Below the pieces are notes generated by a model. It saw only the letters and a list, made by a program, of their open reading frames with translations. It was not told where the DNA came from and made no database searches. Source: Marinoscillum pacificum (GTDB taxonomy: Bacteria; Bacteroidota; Bacteroidia; Cytophagales; Cyclobacteriaceae). Taken from it: 64,000 nt of DNA. Shown piece after piece: positions 28,248-35,982 of this stretch. The position numbers and the translations under genes were made by a program. The stretch spans positions 558,001-622,000 of the forward strand of contig NZ_JAMZMJ010000001.1 in NCBI RefSeq assembly GCF_024714495.1, read 5' to 3'. The stretch's first letter is position 1. Each line of letters begins with the position of its first letter.

Positions 28248-28816
28248 ACAACGCCAAGTTCTGGGTACTTTCCAGGAATAGTTCGATAGTAAGCTTTGAT
28301 TTCTTCTATGTCCTTTTCCAAATCACCTGTTGGATACATAGGCTCATTGTATATGACCTGCTTTTTCGAATAATCGAACGCCACCATCACGATCGGTATG
28401 TTGGCTTTGTGTGCTATTCGATAAAACCCGGTTTTCCAATTGGGATTGTAGGAACGAGTACCTTCCGGGGTAATAGTGATCACAAACTCTTCTTTCGAGT
28501 TGTAGAGGTCGACTACCTGATCCACCATATTGGTTCGCTTGGAGCGATCTACGGGGTGCCCTCCTACCATTCTCATAAACCATCCCACCACTGGAATCTT
28601 GAACAATGAATCTTTGGCTAAATAATCGCTTCGTAAACCTGAAATGCTTCGTGCAGCCACTCCAATGAAAAAGTCCCAGTTGCTCGTATGTGGAGCTACA
28701 ATCAAGATATACTTCTTAACCTCTGTTGGTCTTCTCCCAACCACGTTCCATCCGGCTATCCAGAAGCAAAACTTAAAGAATGCTTTCATCATTGTTTTGT
28801 GAGTTAGTTGATTCAC
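28244..28816 (-). CDS. PlsC-like 1-acyl-glycerol-phosphate acyltransferase
   Basis: A 190-residue lysophospholipid acyltransferase family protein. Motif I is VAPHTSNWDFF (H-x4-D), motif II-like VDRSKRTNMV, motif III ITPEGTRSYN (EGTR) and motif IV about IPIVMVAFDYSKK. An N-terminal hydrophobic segment (about residues 12-25) suggests membrane association. The ATG at 28816 may not be the start; ATGs at about 28792 and 28789 are also plausible. It belongs to the short Bacteroidota type; the acyl donor and acceptor are unknown. Confidence 0.8.
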   Translation of the reverse strand: MNQLTHKTMMKAFFKFCFWIAGWNVVGRRPTEVKKYILIVAPHTSNWDFFIGVAARSISGLRSDYLAKDSLFKIPVVGWFMRMVGGHPVDRSKRTNMVDQVVDLYNSKEEFVITITPEGTRSYNPNWKTGFYRIAHKANIPIVMVAFDYSKKQVIYNEPMYPTGDLEKDIEEIKAYYRTIPGKYPELGVV

Positions 28817-28996
28817 TAAAAAGCAAGGTTACTGTCATCTTGATTGTCAAATGAAACAGAATTATAGGGGACTTGTTCATTCTACAGCAAACCACTCCTT
28901 CTTAATGAGCATCAAAATTAATCGAATGATTGTCTTTTTACTACAATCACCAGTTATAAGTACTCCCGGCAAAGTGCATTCGAGTTTACACTAAAA

Positions 28997-29029
28997 AAAA
29001 CAGCAATCTCGAATTGAAATTGCTGTTTT
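28997..29029 (-). terminator. rho-independent terminator after accA
   Basis: An 11-bp stem pairs AAAACAGCAAT (28997-29007) with ATTGCTGTTTT (29019-29029). Read on the minus strand the hairpin is followed by a run of T (TTTTTTTT), about 35 bases after the accA stop. The flanking 28817-28996 shows no gene. Confidence 0.85.
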
Positions 29030-29065
29030 AAAATCTCCATACGGAGACAACTATTTTATAAATAC

Positions 29066-30010
29066 CTATTGATAAGCTCCCATAGAGGAGAACTTCTCAA
29101 TTCTGTTATCGATTCTCTTTTCAGCAGATTGCTTATTCAAGGCTTTCAAGTGCTTCACTAGCTCCTTTTTCAATTCAGCTGAACTTGCCTGCATATCCGT
29201 ATGCGCGCCACCAAGTGGTTCTTTAATGATACCGTCGATCAGCTTGTTTTCAAGCATGTCTTTAGCGGTCAACTTAAGTGCCTCAGCAGCTTGCTCTTTA
29301 TAATCCCAGCTTCTCCAAAGGATCGATGAACAAGACTCTGGAGAGATTACAGAATACCAGGTATTCTCCATCATCAACACTTTGTCTGCAATCGCGATAC
29401 CTAATGCACCACCTGAAGCTCCTTCACCAATGATCACACTGACTACCGGCACTTTAAGCATCATCATCTCTTTCAAGTTGCGAGCAATCGCTTCACCCTG
29501 TCCTCTTTCTTCAGCCTCAAGACCTGGGAAAGCACCTGGAGTGTCAATCAACGTAATGATCGGTCGGTTAAACTTCTCCGCAAGCTTCATCAAACGAAGG
29601 GCCTTGCGGTAACCTTCTGGATTAGCCATACCGAAGTTTCTCTCCTGACGTTGCTTGGTATTTCTACCCTTTTGCTGGCCAATGATCATGACAGGAATGC
29701 CGTCAATCTCAGCAAAACCGCCAACCATGGCTTTATCATCTTTTACTGTCCTGTCGCCGTGAAGCTCCACAAACTCATCAGACATTTCGTAGATATAATC
29801 AAGAGTATACGGTCTTTCCGGATGTCTGGAAAGCTGCACTCTTTGCCACCTGGTCAGATTTTCAAAAGTATCTTTCTTAAGTTTCAATATTTTGTTTTCC
29901 AACTTAGTGATCGCATCAGATACGTCTACTTCACTTTGTTGAGCAAGCTCTTTCATGTCTGACAGCTTACTTTCTAACTCTATGATTGGTTTTTCGAATT
30001 CTAAATGCAT
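29066..30010 (-). CDS. accA: acetyl-CoA carboxylase carboxyltransferase subunit alpha
   Basis: Transfers carboxyl from biotin to acetyl-CoA in the first step of fatty acid synthesis, together with AccD. 314 residues from the ATG at 30010, which gives the family start [17 protein letters not shown] longer upstream frame is not protein-like. Core motifs are [59 protein letters not shown] and [15 protein letters not shown], typical of AccA. A terminator follows the gene and a promoter-like box precedes it. accD is not in the window. Confidence 0.95.
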   Translation of the reverse strand: MHLEFEKPIIELESKLSDMKELAQQSEVDVSDAITKLENKILKLKKDTFENLTRWQRVQLSRHPERPYTLDYIYEMSDEFVELHGDRTVKDDKAMVGGFAEIDGIPVMIIGQQKGRNTKQRQERNFGMANPEGYRKALRLMKLAEKFNRPIITLIDTPGAFPGLEAEERGQGEAIARNLKEMMMLKVPVVSVIIGEGASGGALGIAIADKVLMMENTWYSVISPESCSSILWRSWDYKEQAAEALKLTAKDMLENKLIDGIIKEPLGGAHTDMQASSAELKKELVKHLKALNKQSAEKRIDNRIEKFSSMGAYQ

Positions 30011-30030
30011 CCGCTCTTTATTTGATCTTG

Positions 30031-30038
30031 CAAATGTA
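30031..30038 (-). promoter_or_regulatory. candidate -7 element of the accA promoter
   Basis: CAAATGTA on the plus strand reads TACATTTG on the minus strand, matching TAnnTTTG. It lies about 20 bases before the accA ATG. No clear TTTG -33 box is seen at the expected spacing, so this is tentative. Confidence 0.35.
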
Positions 30039-30200
30039 TGTAAGAAATACTCTTTCGGCGCATTTTTAATCAATTGAAAAAACTTCTTGAAAATATTTAT
30101 TGGGAGATGTTGGTTTTTAAAATCGAAGCACCTAGTTTTGCCTCGCAATTGAGAAAAACAGGGACACAAAAGAGTGTTTAACTGCTCAAAAACAACAAAC

Positions 30201-30242
30201 GGTGTGGTATTCTTCCGATAGCTATCGGAAGGTTAGAATGCC
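30201..30242 (+). pseudogene. 5' tRNA-Asp fragment with palindrome in the D-loop (copy 1)
   Basis: The first part of a tRNA-Asp (GGTGTGGTA-TTC...GGTTAGAATGCC) up to the start of the anticodon stem. The D-loop AGCT is replaced by a longer palindrome that keeps AGCT at its centre: CTTCCGATAGCTATCGGAAG at 30212-30231. One G is missing relative to the intact genes. It lies 17 bases upstream of an intact tRNA-Asp. Confidence 0.85.
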
Positions 30243-30259
30243 GAAAAAAGGAAAATATT

Positions 30260-30333
30260 GGTGTGGTAGTTCAGCTGGTTAGAATGCCTGCCTGTCACGC
30301 AGGAGGTCGCGGGTTCGAGTCCCGTCCATACCG
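30260..30333 (+). tRNA. tRNA-Asp (GTC), copy 1
   Basis: 74 bases form a full cloverleaf. The acceptor GGTGTGG pairs with CCATACC (one G-T pair). The D-arm is GTTC...GAAT and the anticodon arm is CCTGC-CTGTCAC-GCAGG, with anticodon GTC at the centre of the loop. The T-arm CGGGTTCGAGTCCCG and discriminator G follow. CCA is not encoded. A U-tailed hairpin lies right after it. Confidence 0.97.
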
Positions 30334-30337
30334 CTAA

Positions 30338-30369
30338 AAGTCTTGGAAAAACCAAGGCTTTTTTTTTCT
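30338..30369 (+). terminator. terminator after tRNA-Asp copy 1
   Basis: AGTCTTGG (about 30339-30346) pairs with CCAAGGCT (30352-30359, one wobble) across a five-A loop, followed by a run of about nine T. Confidence 0.8.
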
Positions 30370-30456
30370 AAGACGAGGAATAAACCTCTTTAAAAAATTC
30401 GCTATGGTTCAGTGTAGTTCTCTCGATCAATATCGAAAAACTAGAAAACCAAAATT

Positions 30457-30499
30457 GGTGTGGTAGTTCTTCCGATAGCTATCGGAAGGTTAGAATGCC
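30457..30499 (+). pseudogene. 5' tRNA-Asp fragment with palindrome in the D-loop (copy 2)
   Basis: Same structure as the first fragment, with the full GGTGTGGTAGTTC start and the palindrome CTTCCGATAGCTATCGGAAG at 30469-30488 in the D-loop. It ends after GCC and runs into an A-rich linker almost identical to that of copy 1. It lies 17 bases before the second intact tRNA-Asp, so the module of about 133 bp (fragment, linker, tRNA) has been duplicated. Confidence 0.85.
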
Positions 30500-30516
30500 G
30501 AAAAAAAGAAAATATT

Positions 30517-30590
30517 GGTGTGGTAGTTCAGCTGGTTAGAATGCCTGCCTGTCACGCAGGAGGTCGCGGGTTCGAGTCCCGTCCATACCG
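30517..30590 (+). tRNA. tRNA-Asp (GTC), copy 2
   Basis: Identical in sequence over its 74 bases to the copy at 30260-30333 as far as I can compare by eye. The anticodon is GTC, the discriminator is G and CCA is not encoded. Its terminator differs from that of copy 1, so the duplication ends near the tRNA 3' end. Confidence 0.97.
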
Positions 30591-30591
30591 C

Positions 30592-30636
30592 AAAGAGGGT
30601 TATAGTCTTAATTGATTGTAACCCTCTTTTGTTTTA
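30592..30636 (+). terminator. terminator after tRNA-Asp copy 2
   Basis: An 11-bp perfect stem, AAAGAGGGTTA (30592-30602) with TAACCCTCTTT (30619-30629), is followed by TGTTTT. Confidence 0.85.
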
Positions 30637-30770
30637 CAATCCTCTATCCTATCCATTAACCGCAGAGAAAATGGGAGATCAGAAAAGAAGATTGCCTTTG
30701 GTTCATTTTAGATTTTTGTGATGCTCAAATACCATGAGGATCTTACTCTGGAAGGGCAAAAAATAATAAA

Positions 30771-30857
30771 CGGGTACGAGCCATGACGTTTCAGTCATGG
30801 TGATGACATCATGAATGGCAAAGCCGTCATGATCGTCACGCATCCCGTCCATACCGC
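30771..30857 (+). pseudogene. 3' tRNA-Asp remnant with a 62-bp insert in the T-loop
   Basis: The T-arm start CGGGTACGAG (30771-30780, one mismatch to the tRNA) and the 3' end TCCCGTCCATACCGC (30843-30857, exact) are split by 62 bp (30781-30842). The insert starts with the perfect hairpin CCATGAC...GTCATGG and holds further ATGAC/GTCAT inversions. The match continues with AAA beyond the tRNA end, as after copy 2. A terminator follows. Confidence 0.7.
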
Positions 30858-30893
30858 AAACCCTGATAGAGTTATCTTTGTCAGGGTTTTTTA
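30858..30893 (+). terminator. terminator after the tRNA-Asp remnant
   Basis: AAACCCTGA (30858-30866) pairs with TCAGGGTTT (30881-30889), followed by TTT. The remnant keeps an expression-like layout with a terminator even though it is broken. Confidence 0.8.
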
Positions 30894-31127
30894 TTTCCCT
30901 CTAACTTACCAACCGCAGAGAATCAAAGAAAACAGAGAAAAAGGACCCCTCAGGATCACATTACAATTTCTGAATACAAACAATTCCATCATGTGATTAA
31001 TAGATGCCCATTCCATCAAACATCAAACACCCAAAACCTACACCTAGCCACCATTATATAATACCCTTCACCAAGCCTACAGCATCAACTCTATATCATT
31101 CCATCAATTTTCTACGTTATAAGCAAC
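30894..31127. other. non-coding stretch after the tRNA array
   Basis: No gene or RNA is seen. CCGCAGAGAA occurs near 30660 and again, as CCGCAGAGAATC, near 30910; both are followed by purine-rich GAAAA tracts and look like decayed copies of one short element. The 31000-31120 part is rich in CATCAA and CACC words. No confident promoter for the M28 gene was found. Confidence 0.5.
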
Positions 31128-32045
31128 GTGAGAATACTTCAAATCGGGTTTACATTTCTTAGCATACTCTTTAGCAACATCTCTTTAGCCAATGAATCTG
31201 ACACCACCATCATCAGGCAACATCTAACAGCTATTACGAAGACCGATGGATTCAGAAATTACCGCAACCTCCAGCTGCTTAATCAAACTGCAGACTACAT
31301 ACAATCTGTTTTTAGCCAATTTTCTGAGCATGTGAGCATTCAAGAATACGAAGTTGGATCAACGACATATAAAAATGTGATCGCTTCATTCGGAATGGAG
31401 CATAAGAAACGCATTATTGTCGGAGCACACTATGACGTCTGTGGCAATCAGCAAGGAGCGGATGACAATGCGAGTGGTGTGGTTGGCCTATTGGAACTAG
31501 CTCGATTATTGGTTGACAAAGAGCTTTCTTACGGTGTTGACTTAGTAGCTTATACACTGGAAGAACCTCCTTATTTCCGCACCGAGTTTATGGTTAGTTA
31601 TATTCATGCCAAATCACTGGTAGATGAAGGTGCCGATGTATTGGGAATGATCTCTGTAGAGATGATTGGCTATTTCAAAGAGGAAAAGAATACTCAATCC
31701 TACCCTCTGGGAATTCTCTCAGCCATTTATGGAAGTAGAGGTAATTATATCACCCTGGTTAAGAAATTTGGGGCTGGCAAGTTTGTTAGGCAGTTCAGCA
31801 GAAAATTTAAATCAACCAAAGCAATCAGAACGAAGATGTTTGCCGGGCCCAAGCGATTAACAGGTATTGACTTTTCTGATCATCTCAACTACTGGAAGTT
31901 TGGGTTTAAGGCAATGATGATTACCGATACGTCTTTTTACCGCAATGCCAATTATCATGCACCAACCGACACCATGGAAACATTAGATATTGGTAAGATG
32001 TCCCAGGTAATTGATGGACTGTGTGAAGCCTTACTCACAATGTGA
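31128..32045 (+). CDS. exported M28-family metallopeptidase
   Basis: A 305-residue zinc aminopeptidase-like protein. The start is a GTG at 31128, needed to give the signal peptide MRILQIGFTFLSILFSNISLA. The zinc ligands appear in order: IIVGAHYDVCG (His, Asp), GADDNASGVVG (Asp), YTLEEPPYF (Glu-Glu), SVEMIGYF (Glu) and NYHAPTDTMETLD (His). This is the co-catalytic M28 site. It probably cleaves peptides or amides in the periplasm or outside the cell. It seems to stand alone; no operon partner on either side is closer than 140 bases. Confidence 0.88.
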   Translation: MRILQIGFTFLSILFSNISLANESDTTIIRQHLTAITKTDGFRNYRNLQLLNQTADYIQSVFSQFSEHVSIQEYEVGSTTYKNVIASFGMEHKKRIIVGAHYDVCGNQQGADDNASGVVGLLELARLLVDKELSYGVDLVAYTLEEPPYFRTEFMVSYIHAKSLVDEGADVLGMISVEMIGYFKEEKNTQSYPLGILSAIYGSRGNYITLVKKFGAGKFVRQFSRKFKSTKAIRTKMFAGPKRLTGIDFSDHLNYWKFGFKAMMITDTSFYRNANYHAPTDTMETLDIGKMSQVIDGLCEALLTM

Positions 32046-32190
32046 AGATGTTAGACATTGGATTGAAAACACTAAAGTTCAAACTGTTCAACTAACAACT
32101 CACCTCCAACACCCAATGTCCAACATCTAACACCTGACCGTTTGTAGTTTAACCTCTTTACCACATATTTGCCTCACACCTAACCGAAAT

Positions 32191-33771
32191 ATGATGCTTC
32201 ACTCCCCTGCAAGTCTGTTGACGATTCTATTTATCACCTTATTCTCCTGGAGTTTATCTGGACAGTCACCAGACATTCAGCCAGATCAAATTCAATTCGT
32301 ACGACAGGGAGTTAAACGACTCATTTTTGATCAGGAGCAGCAGATCACACTATCCAGTTTAGACCCTGCAACTATTATTGGAATGCCTTCCATGTTTCCG
32401 ACACATCATTATTCGGAGCAACAGGCGAAAATACAGACCCAAAACAATCATTTGACTGTCCAATCAGCGAAACCATCGGAAACGTCCATTTGGGTTGGTG
32501 GATTTAATCCATTTGCTTCCTACGAACTAGACCTGGCATCCATCAATGGATCAGGAGCAATCGGTTATGAGTTTACTAGAGCTGATCAAAGCTTACGATT
32601 CATTGTATCTGTGACGTATGCTGATGGGCTAATTACCGAAGTAACCAACCACATCAAACGATCTTCTGAAGCTGAATCTACCGTCGTTTCAACGAAGAAC
32701 ATCAACCAACAATCACTCAAAGGTCGATTGATTATTCAATTGCTTGGAAGCGGTTATACGGTTTACATCCAAAATAACAACTTACCTATTCCTATTGGAC
32801 AATTCGACTTTGCCGAGAAGATAGACCTCAGACAGAAAAAACTGATCAATTCACTGCAGTCTAGAGTCTATCTCAAGATCAATCAAGGACAAGTTGTCAT
32901 CAACAAAGCAGAAATCGCACTTAACACCGGCCTGGGTCAGGCAGACATCCGAGCGATTACCTATGAAGATGGATCTCCATATCTGGATGCGGGACGACTT
33001 TGGTACACCATGAGTATCCGCGGACGTGCTTTGCCACATCATGTGCAAGGCGTGTTCAGCATGAACCCTTCAGTCTTTGATCTGCGACTGGAAGGAGTAA
33101 TCGTTTTTGACCGTGGAGATGGACTCCTGCGAAATGAAATAGCCTCTCACCTCTTCTATGACCGGAAAGAGCAAATCTGGAGAGGTCTAACGACAGGATT
33201 TAGTGCTTATGCTATCAAAGAAGAGAAAAAACAACTGTTAGCCATCGAAAGTGAGCGCGATCCGAGATTCGGATTTTCCATAATGAAGTCTGAACCATTT
33301 GGTATTGTTGGCGATATAGAAGACCCACATCTCCTGTTCGATAAAAAGGACAACAAATGGCGAATACTCACCTGTGTGAACCAGGGCGGATACAAAGCGG
33401 TGGTCTTGGAGTCTAATTACTGGAATCGAGATTTCCAGCAAGTCTATGGACCAGTAGCGCACAACTCTACCGGAACTTCCATCCAAAAGATTGGCAGTGA
33501 GTACTATTGTTTCTCTGGAAGCAGTGAACGGGAGATCTTTATTTACACGTATCCCGATCTCAAGGATGCTGGCACCTTACAAATGGACTTACCACCGTGG
33601 GATGAAAATGCTGGCACAAGAGTCTGGCCCAATGTCGTTCAACTACCAGAAGGCTATCCGTATCCTTTTGTCGCATTGATGATGGACCGATACAACTATC
33701 CTGGTGTAGAAGGCCCCAACTGGACCTATGGTGCTTTGTACTTGTATCACGGAGCTGTTAGTGAGGATTAA
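32191..33771 (+). CDS. secreted protein with a possible glycosidase-like beta-propeller
   Basis: A 526-residue exported protein (signal about residues 1-24, ending SLSGQ). Residues about 35-250 form a beta-sandwich-like region of unknown family. Residues about 255-520 read like a five-bladed propeller: DAGRLWYTMSIRG, VFDRGDGLLRNEIASHLFYD, GDIEDPHLLFDKKDNKWRIL, STGTSIQKIGSEYYCFSGSS. The pattern of an Asp before a DPHLLF-type strand recalls GH43/GH32/GH130 proteins. I cannot confirm the catalytic pair, so the enzyme class is open. No polysaccharide utilisation genes are nearby. Confidence 0.6.
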   Translation: MMLHSPASLLTILFITLFSWSLSGQSPDIQPDQIQFVRQGVKRLIFDQEQQITLSSLDPATIIGMPSMFPTHHYSEQQAKIQTQNNHLTVQSAKPSETSIWVGGFNPFASYELDLASINGSGAIGYEFTRADQSLRFIVSVTYADGLITEVTNHIKRSSEAESTVVSTKNINQQSLKGRLIIQLLGSGYTVYIQNNNLPIPIGQFDFAEKIDLRQKKLINSLQSRVYLKINQGQVVINKAEIALNTGLGQADIRAITYEDGSPYLDAGRLWYTMSIRGRALPHHVQGVFSMNPSVFDLRLEGVIVFDRGDGLLRNEIASHLFYDRKEQIWRGLTTGFSAYAIKEEKKQLLAIESERDPRFGFSIMKSEPFGIVGDIEDPHLLFDKKDNKWRILTCVNQGGYKAVVLESNYWNRDFQQVYGPVAHNSTGTSIQKIGSEYYCFSGSSEREIFIYTYPDLKDAGTLQMDLPPWDENAGTRVWPNVVQLPEGYPYPFVALMMDRYNYPGVEGPNWTYGALYLYHGAVSED

Positions 33772-34113
33772 CATCTAGAATCTAACACCTATCATCACAC
33801 ACCCAACATCTAGCATCCAACACCCAACATCCAGCAAAAGTCCTATTCCATCTCCAAATCATCTTACCTACTTTAGGGTATTTTCTTCACAGATATAGGT
33901 TTGACTTGATCGCTAACAAGGAAGGTATTATTTTCAAGAAATGTATGCTTGTTACATCCGATTTTAGACCATTGTAAACGGATAAAATCGACTAAACAAC
34001 TGGCACCATGCAAATAGCTAGTTTATTATTAAACATCTTTACAATTGGATAGCGCGCATTGTTAACGTCACATTCTAGTCGGGCGTATTAATAAACGACA
34101 AAACACTATAACA
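33772..34113. other. non-coding boundary before the AT-rich island
   Basis: 342 bases without a gene. The first 60 are a degenerate run of CAACATCTAACACCCAACA-like words, also present at about 32100-32140. A TAGGTTTG box at 33896-33903 could be a -7 element with a long leader for the DUF262 gene. GTTAAC at 34061-34066, next to GCGCGC, resembles the GTTAAC at the end of the later attC-like spacer (36613). No other feature is seen. Confidence 0.45.
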
Positions 34114-35295
34114 ATGGAAGAAAACTTAGACCAAGAGTTTGAATGGTACGAAGGAAACGATGACGACACTGATGAAAGTCAAGATATTAGTTTTACCGAA
34201 TATGACATTTCAGCTGCGCCGAATGACTTCAATATTAAAACACTATTTGATTTTATTGATTCGGGGATTGTCAAAATCCCTGGCTTCCAAAGAAATTATG
34301 TTTGGGACATTAAGAGGGCCTCAAAGCTTATTGAATCAATAATAATAGGCATTCCAATTCCACAAATCTTTCTGTATGAAGAAGGAAAGAATAAGTTCAT
34401 TGTTATAGATGGTCAACAGCGTTATATGACTATCTATTATTTTGTGAAGAAGCGTTTTCCGAAAAAAGAAAAACGCTTAGAACTTAGAACCATATTTGAT
34501 GAAAATAAAGGGATTCCAGATGAAATTCTTTTTAACAATGAATATTTCACTGATTTCAACTTAAAACTATCAACAGCTCAACCAAATCAAGTAAATAAGT
34601 TTGCTAACCTTAACTATGCGACTCTTGATGACGATGACCAAACTACATTTGACTTAAGGACTATTAGAAATATTATTATAAAGCAAAACACACCTGACGA
34701 TGGTCATTCTGTTGTTTTTGAAGTATTCAATAGGCTGAATTCAGGAGGAGTAAATCTTAAGCCTCAGGAAATACGGACGAGTCTTTTCCATTCAGATTTT
34801 TACGATATGCTTTATCGTATTAACCTACTTCCCGAATGGAGGGATGTCACTCCTTCTACAACACCGAATCTTCACATGAGAGATGTTGAGATTTTATTGA
34901 GAGGTTTTGCAATGCTCATAGGATCTGATTCCTACAAGCCTTCGATGACAAAATTTTTAAATCAATTTTCATTTAAAGCCAAATCATTTCCAACTGAGAA
35001 TATTGAATACTTAGAATCTTTATTCAAAGCCTTTCTTAACAAAATACCTGAAGATGATAAAAGGTTATTCTTCAGCAAGACTGGTAGATTTAACCTATCT
35101 GTTTATGAATCAATATTTGTTGCATGTTGTAAAGAGGCATTTGGTCAAAAGAATTTAGTAGTCAGAGAAATTGACTCATCGAAAGTTCAAGAGCTCAAAG
35201 AAAATCCTGAATTTATTGACGCAACACAATCTGATACGGCCAGTGAAAAAAATGTAAAACTTCGATTAACCAAAGCATCAGAAATATTACATTAA
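34114..35295 (+). CDS. DUF262 (ParB/Srx-fold) protein, defence-type
   Basis: 393 residues. The DUF262 domain is clear: IKTLFDFIDS, then IPGFQRNYVWDIKRASKLIE and the hallmark IDGQQRYMTI with DGQQR at residues 99-103. In GmrSD and related proteins this motif binds or hydrolyses nucleotide during DNA recognition. The protein lacks an HNH/DUF1524 nuclease tail; the C-terminal half is helical, and the nuclease activity may be supplied by the next gene. The stop overlaps the HEPN gene start by one base (TAATG). The gene is AT-rich compared with its left neighbour. Confidence 0.85.
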   Translation: MEENLDQEFEWYEGNDDDTDESQDISFTEYDISAAPNDFNIKTLFDFIDSGIVKIPGFQRNYVWDIKRASKLIESIIIGIPIPQIFLYEEGKNKFIVIDGQQRYMTIYYFVKKRFPKKEKRLELRTIFDENKGIPDEILFNNEYFTDFNLKLSTAQPNQVNKFANLNYATLDDDDQTTFDLRTIRNIIIKQNTPDDGHSVVFEVFNRLNSGGVNLKPQEIRTSLFHSDFYDMLYRINLLPEWRDVTPSTTPNLHMRDVEILLRGFAMLIGSDSYKPSMTKFLNQFSFKAKSFPTENIEYLESLFKAFLNKIPEDDKRLFFSKTGRFNLSVYESIFVACCKEAFGQKNLVVREIDSSKVQELKENPEFIDATQSDTASEKNVKLRLTKASEILH

Positions 35296-35834
35296 TGGGT
35301 GCTGTAGAATCAATAAAGGAGGAATACAAAGGGATTGTAGATTTCTTGGCTGAACAAAAACAACCTTCCTTGCAAAGTGATGTGAATAAATATTTCACTA
35401 AAATTCTTGTTTTATCAGCTGCAAGTTATTTCGAACATCAAATCCAAGAAATCTTAATTGAATTTGTTTCAACAACTTCAAATAAGGACTCGAGGGTAAC
35501 AAACTTTCTAAAAAAGAAAGCCATCAGCCAGCAATATCATACTTTTTTCAATTGGGGTGAAAAAAATAATCCTGAAAAACCAGGTAAGAATGCTAATAGT
35601 TTCTTCTCTCTTTTTGGCCAAGAGTTTAAAAAGGACCTAAATGAAGAAATAAATAACAATGTAGAATTAGACGAGTCCATAAAAGCATTTTTAGAAATTG
35701 GACATTTAAGAAACCTGCTAGTACACAGCAATTTTGCGGCCTATTCTCTTGACTTTAAAACCTCTGACGAAATATTTACACTATATGATAAAGCAAGTAC
35801 TTTTATAAGGTTTATTGAAGAAAAGTTAAAGTAA
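35295..35834 (+). CDS. HEPN-domain protein, putative ribonuclease (MAE_28990/RiboL-PSP-like)
   Basis: A 179-residue all-helical protein. The R-x4-H motif of HEPN RNases is present as Arg139-Asn-Leu-Leu-Val-His144 in LRNLLVHSNF, and an upstream helix has AASYFEHQIQEILIEF. The spacing and the adjacent DUF262 gene fit the MAE_28990/MAE_18760-type HEPN families. HEPN proteins with an intact motif typically cut RNA in toxin-antitoxin or abortive-infection systems. Direct coupling to DUF262 suggests a sensor-effector pair. Hand counting gives 18 of 60 G+C in 35461-35520, against 33 of 60 in 33001-33060. Confidence 0.75.
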   Translation: MGAVESIKEEYKGIVDFLAEQKQPSLQSDVNKYFTKILVLSAASYFEHQIQEILIEFVSTTSNKDSRVTNFLKKKAISQQYHTFFNWGEKNNPEKPGKNANSFFSLFGQEFKKDLNEEINNNVELDESIKAFLEIGHLRNLLVHSNFAAYSLDFKTSDEIFTLYDKASTFIRFIEEKLK

Positions 35835-35836
35835 CT

Positions 35837-35980
35837 ACGCCCAATATTGGGTATAAAACATAGGGCGGACAGTGGTATGCGTAAGTTTTAATCTCTTTGC
35901 ACGTTCGGTTTCAGGTGGACTGTTCAGTGCTTCGAAATCTCTACGTGTAACACCCAAGCCGATATACACAACAGGAATAA
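35837..35980. repeat. long palindromic, attC-like intergenic element 1
   Basis: About 140 bases of imperfect inverted repeat between the HEPN gene and the next small gene. Outer arms TTGGGTATA (about 35847-35855) and TATACACAA, near the right end, are complementary at 7 of 9. The inner part has GGGCGGACAGTGG facing a GGTGGACTGTTCAGTG stretch and a variable loop. It resembles element 2 (36529) in layout and in the word TATAAAACATAGGGCG. Whether it is a true attC recombination site is not established. Confidence 0.45.
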
Positions 35981-35982
35981 TA

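Noticed and set aside
30011-30169. N-terminal extension of AccA
   Set aside because: It has no AccA similarity and crosses the candidate promoter; family members start at MHLEF-like residues.
30811-30996. Short open frame over the tRNA-Asp remnant
   Set aside because: It runs through the tRNA 3' end and a terminator; the translation has no protein-like features.
34114-35834. A GmrSD-type restriction endonuclease
   Set aside because: The DUF1524/HNH half is missing; a HEPN partner is present instead.
35872-35982. N-terminal extension of the small cassette protein
   Set aside because: The first 37 codons read through the palindromic spacer; the ATG at 35983 gives a normal protein start.
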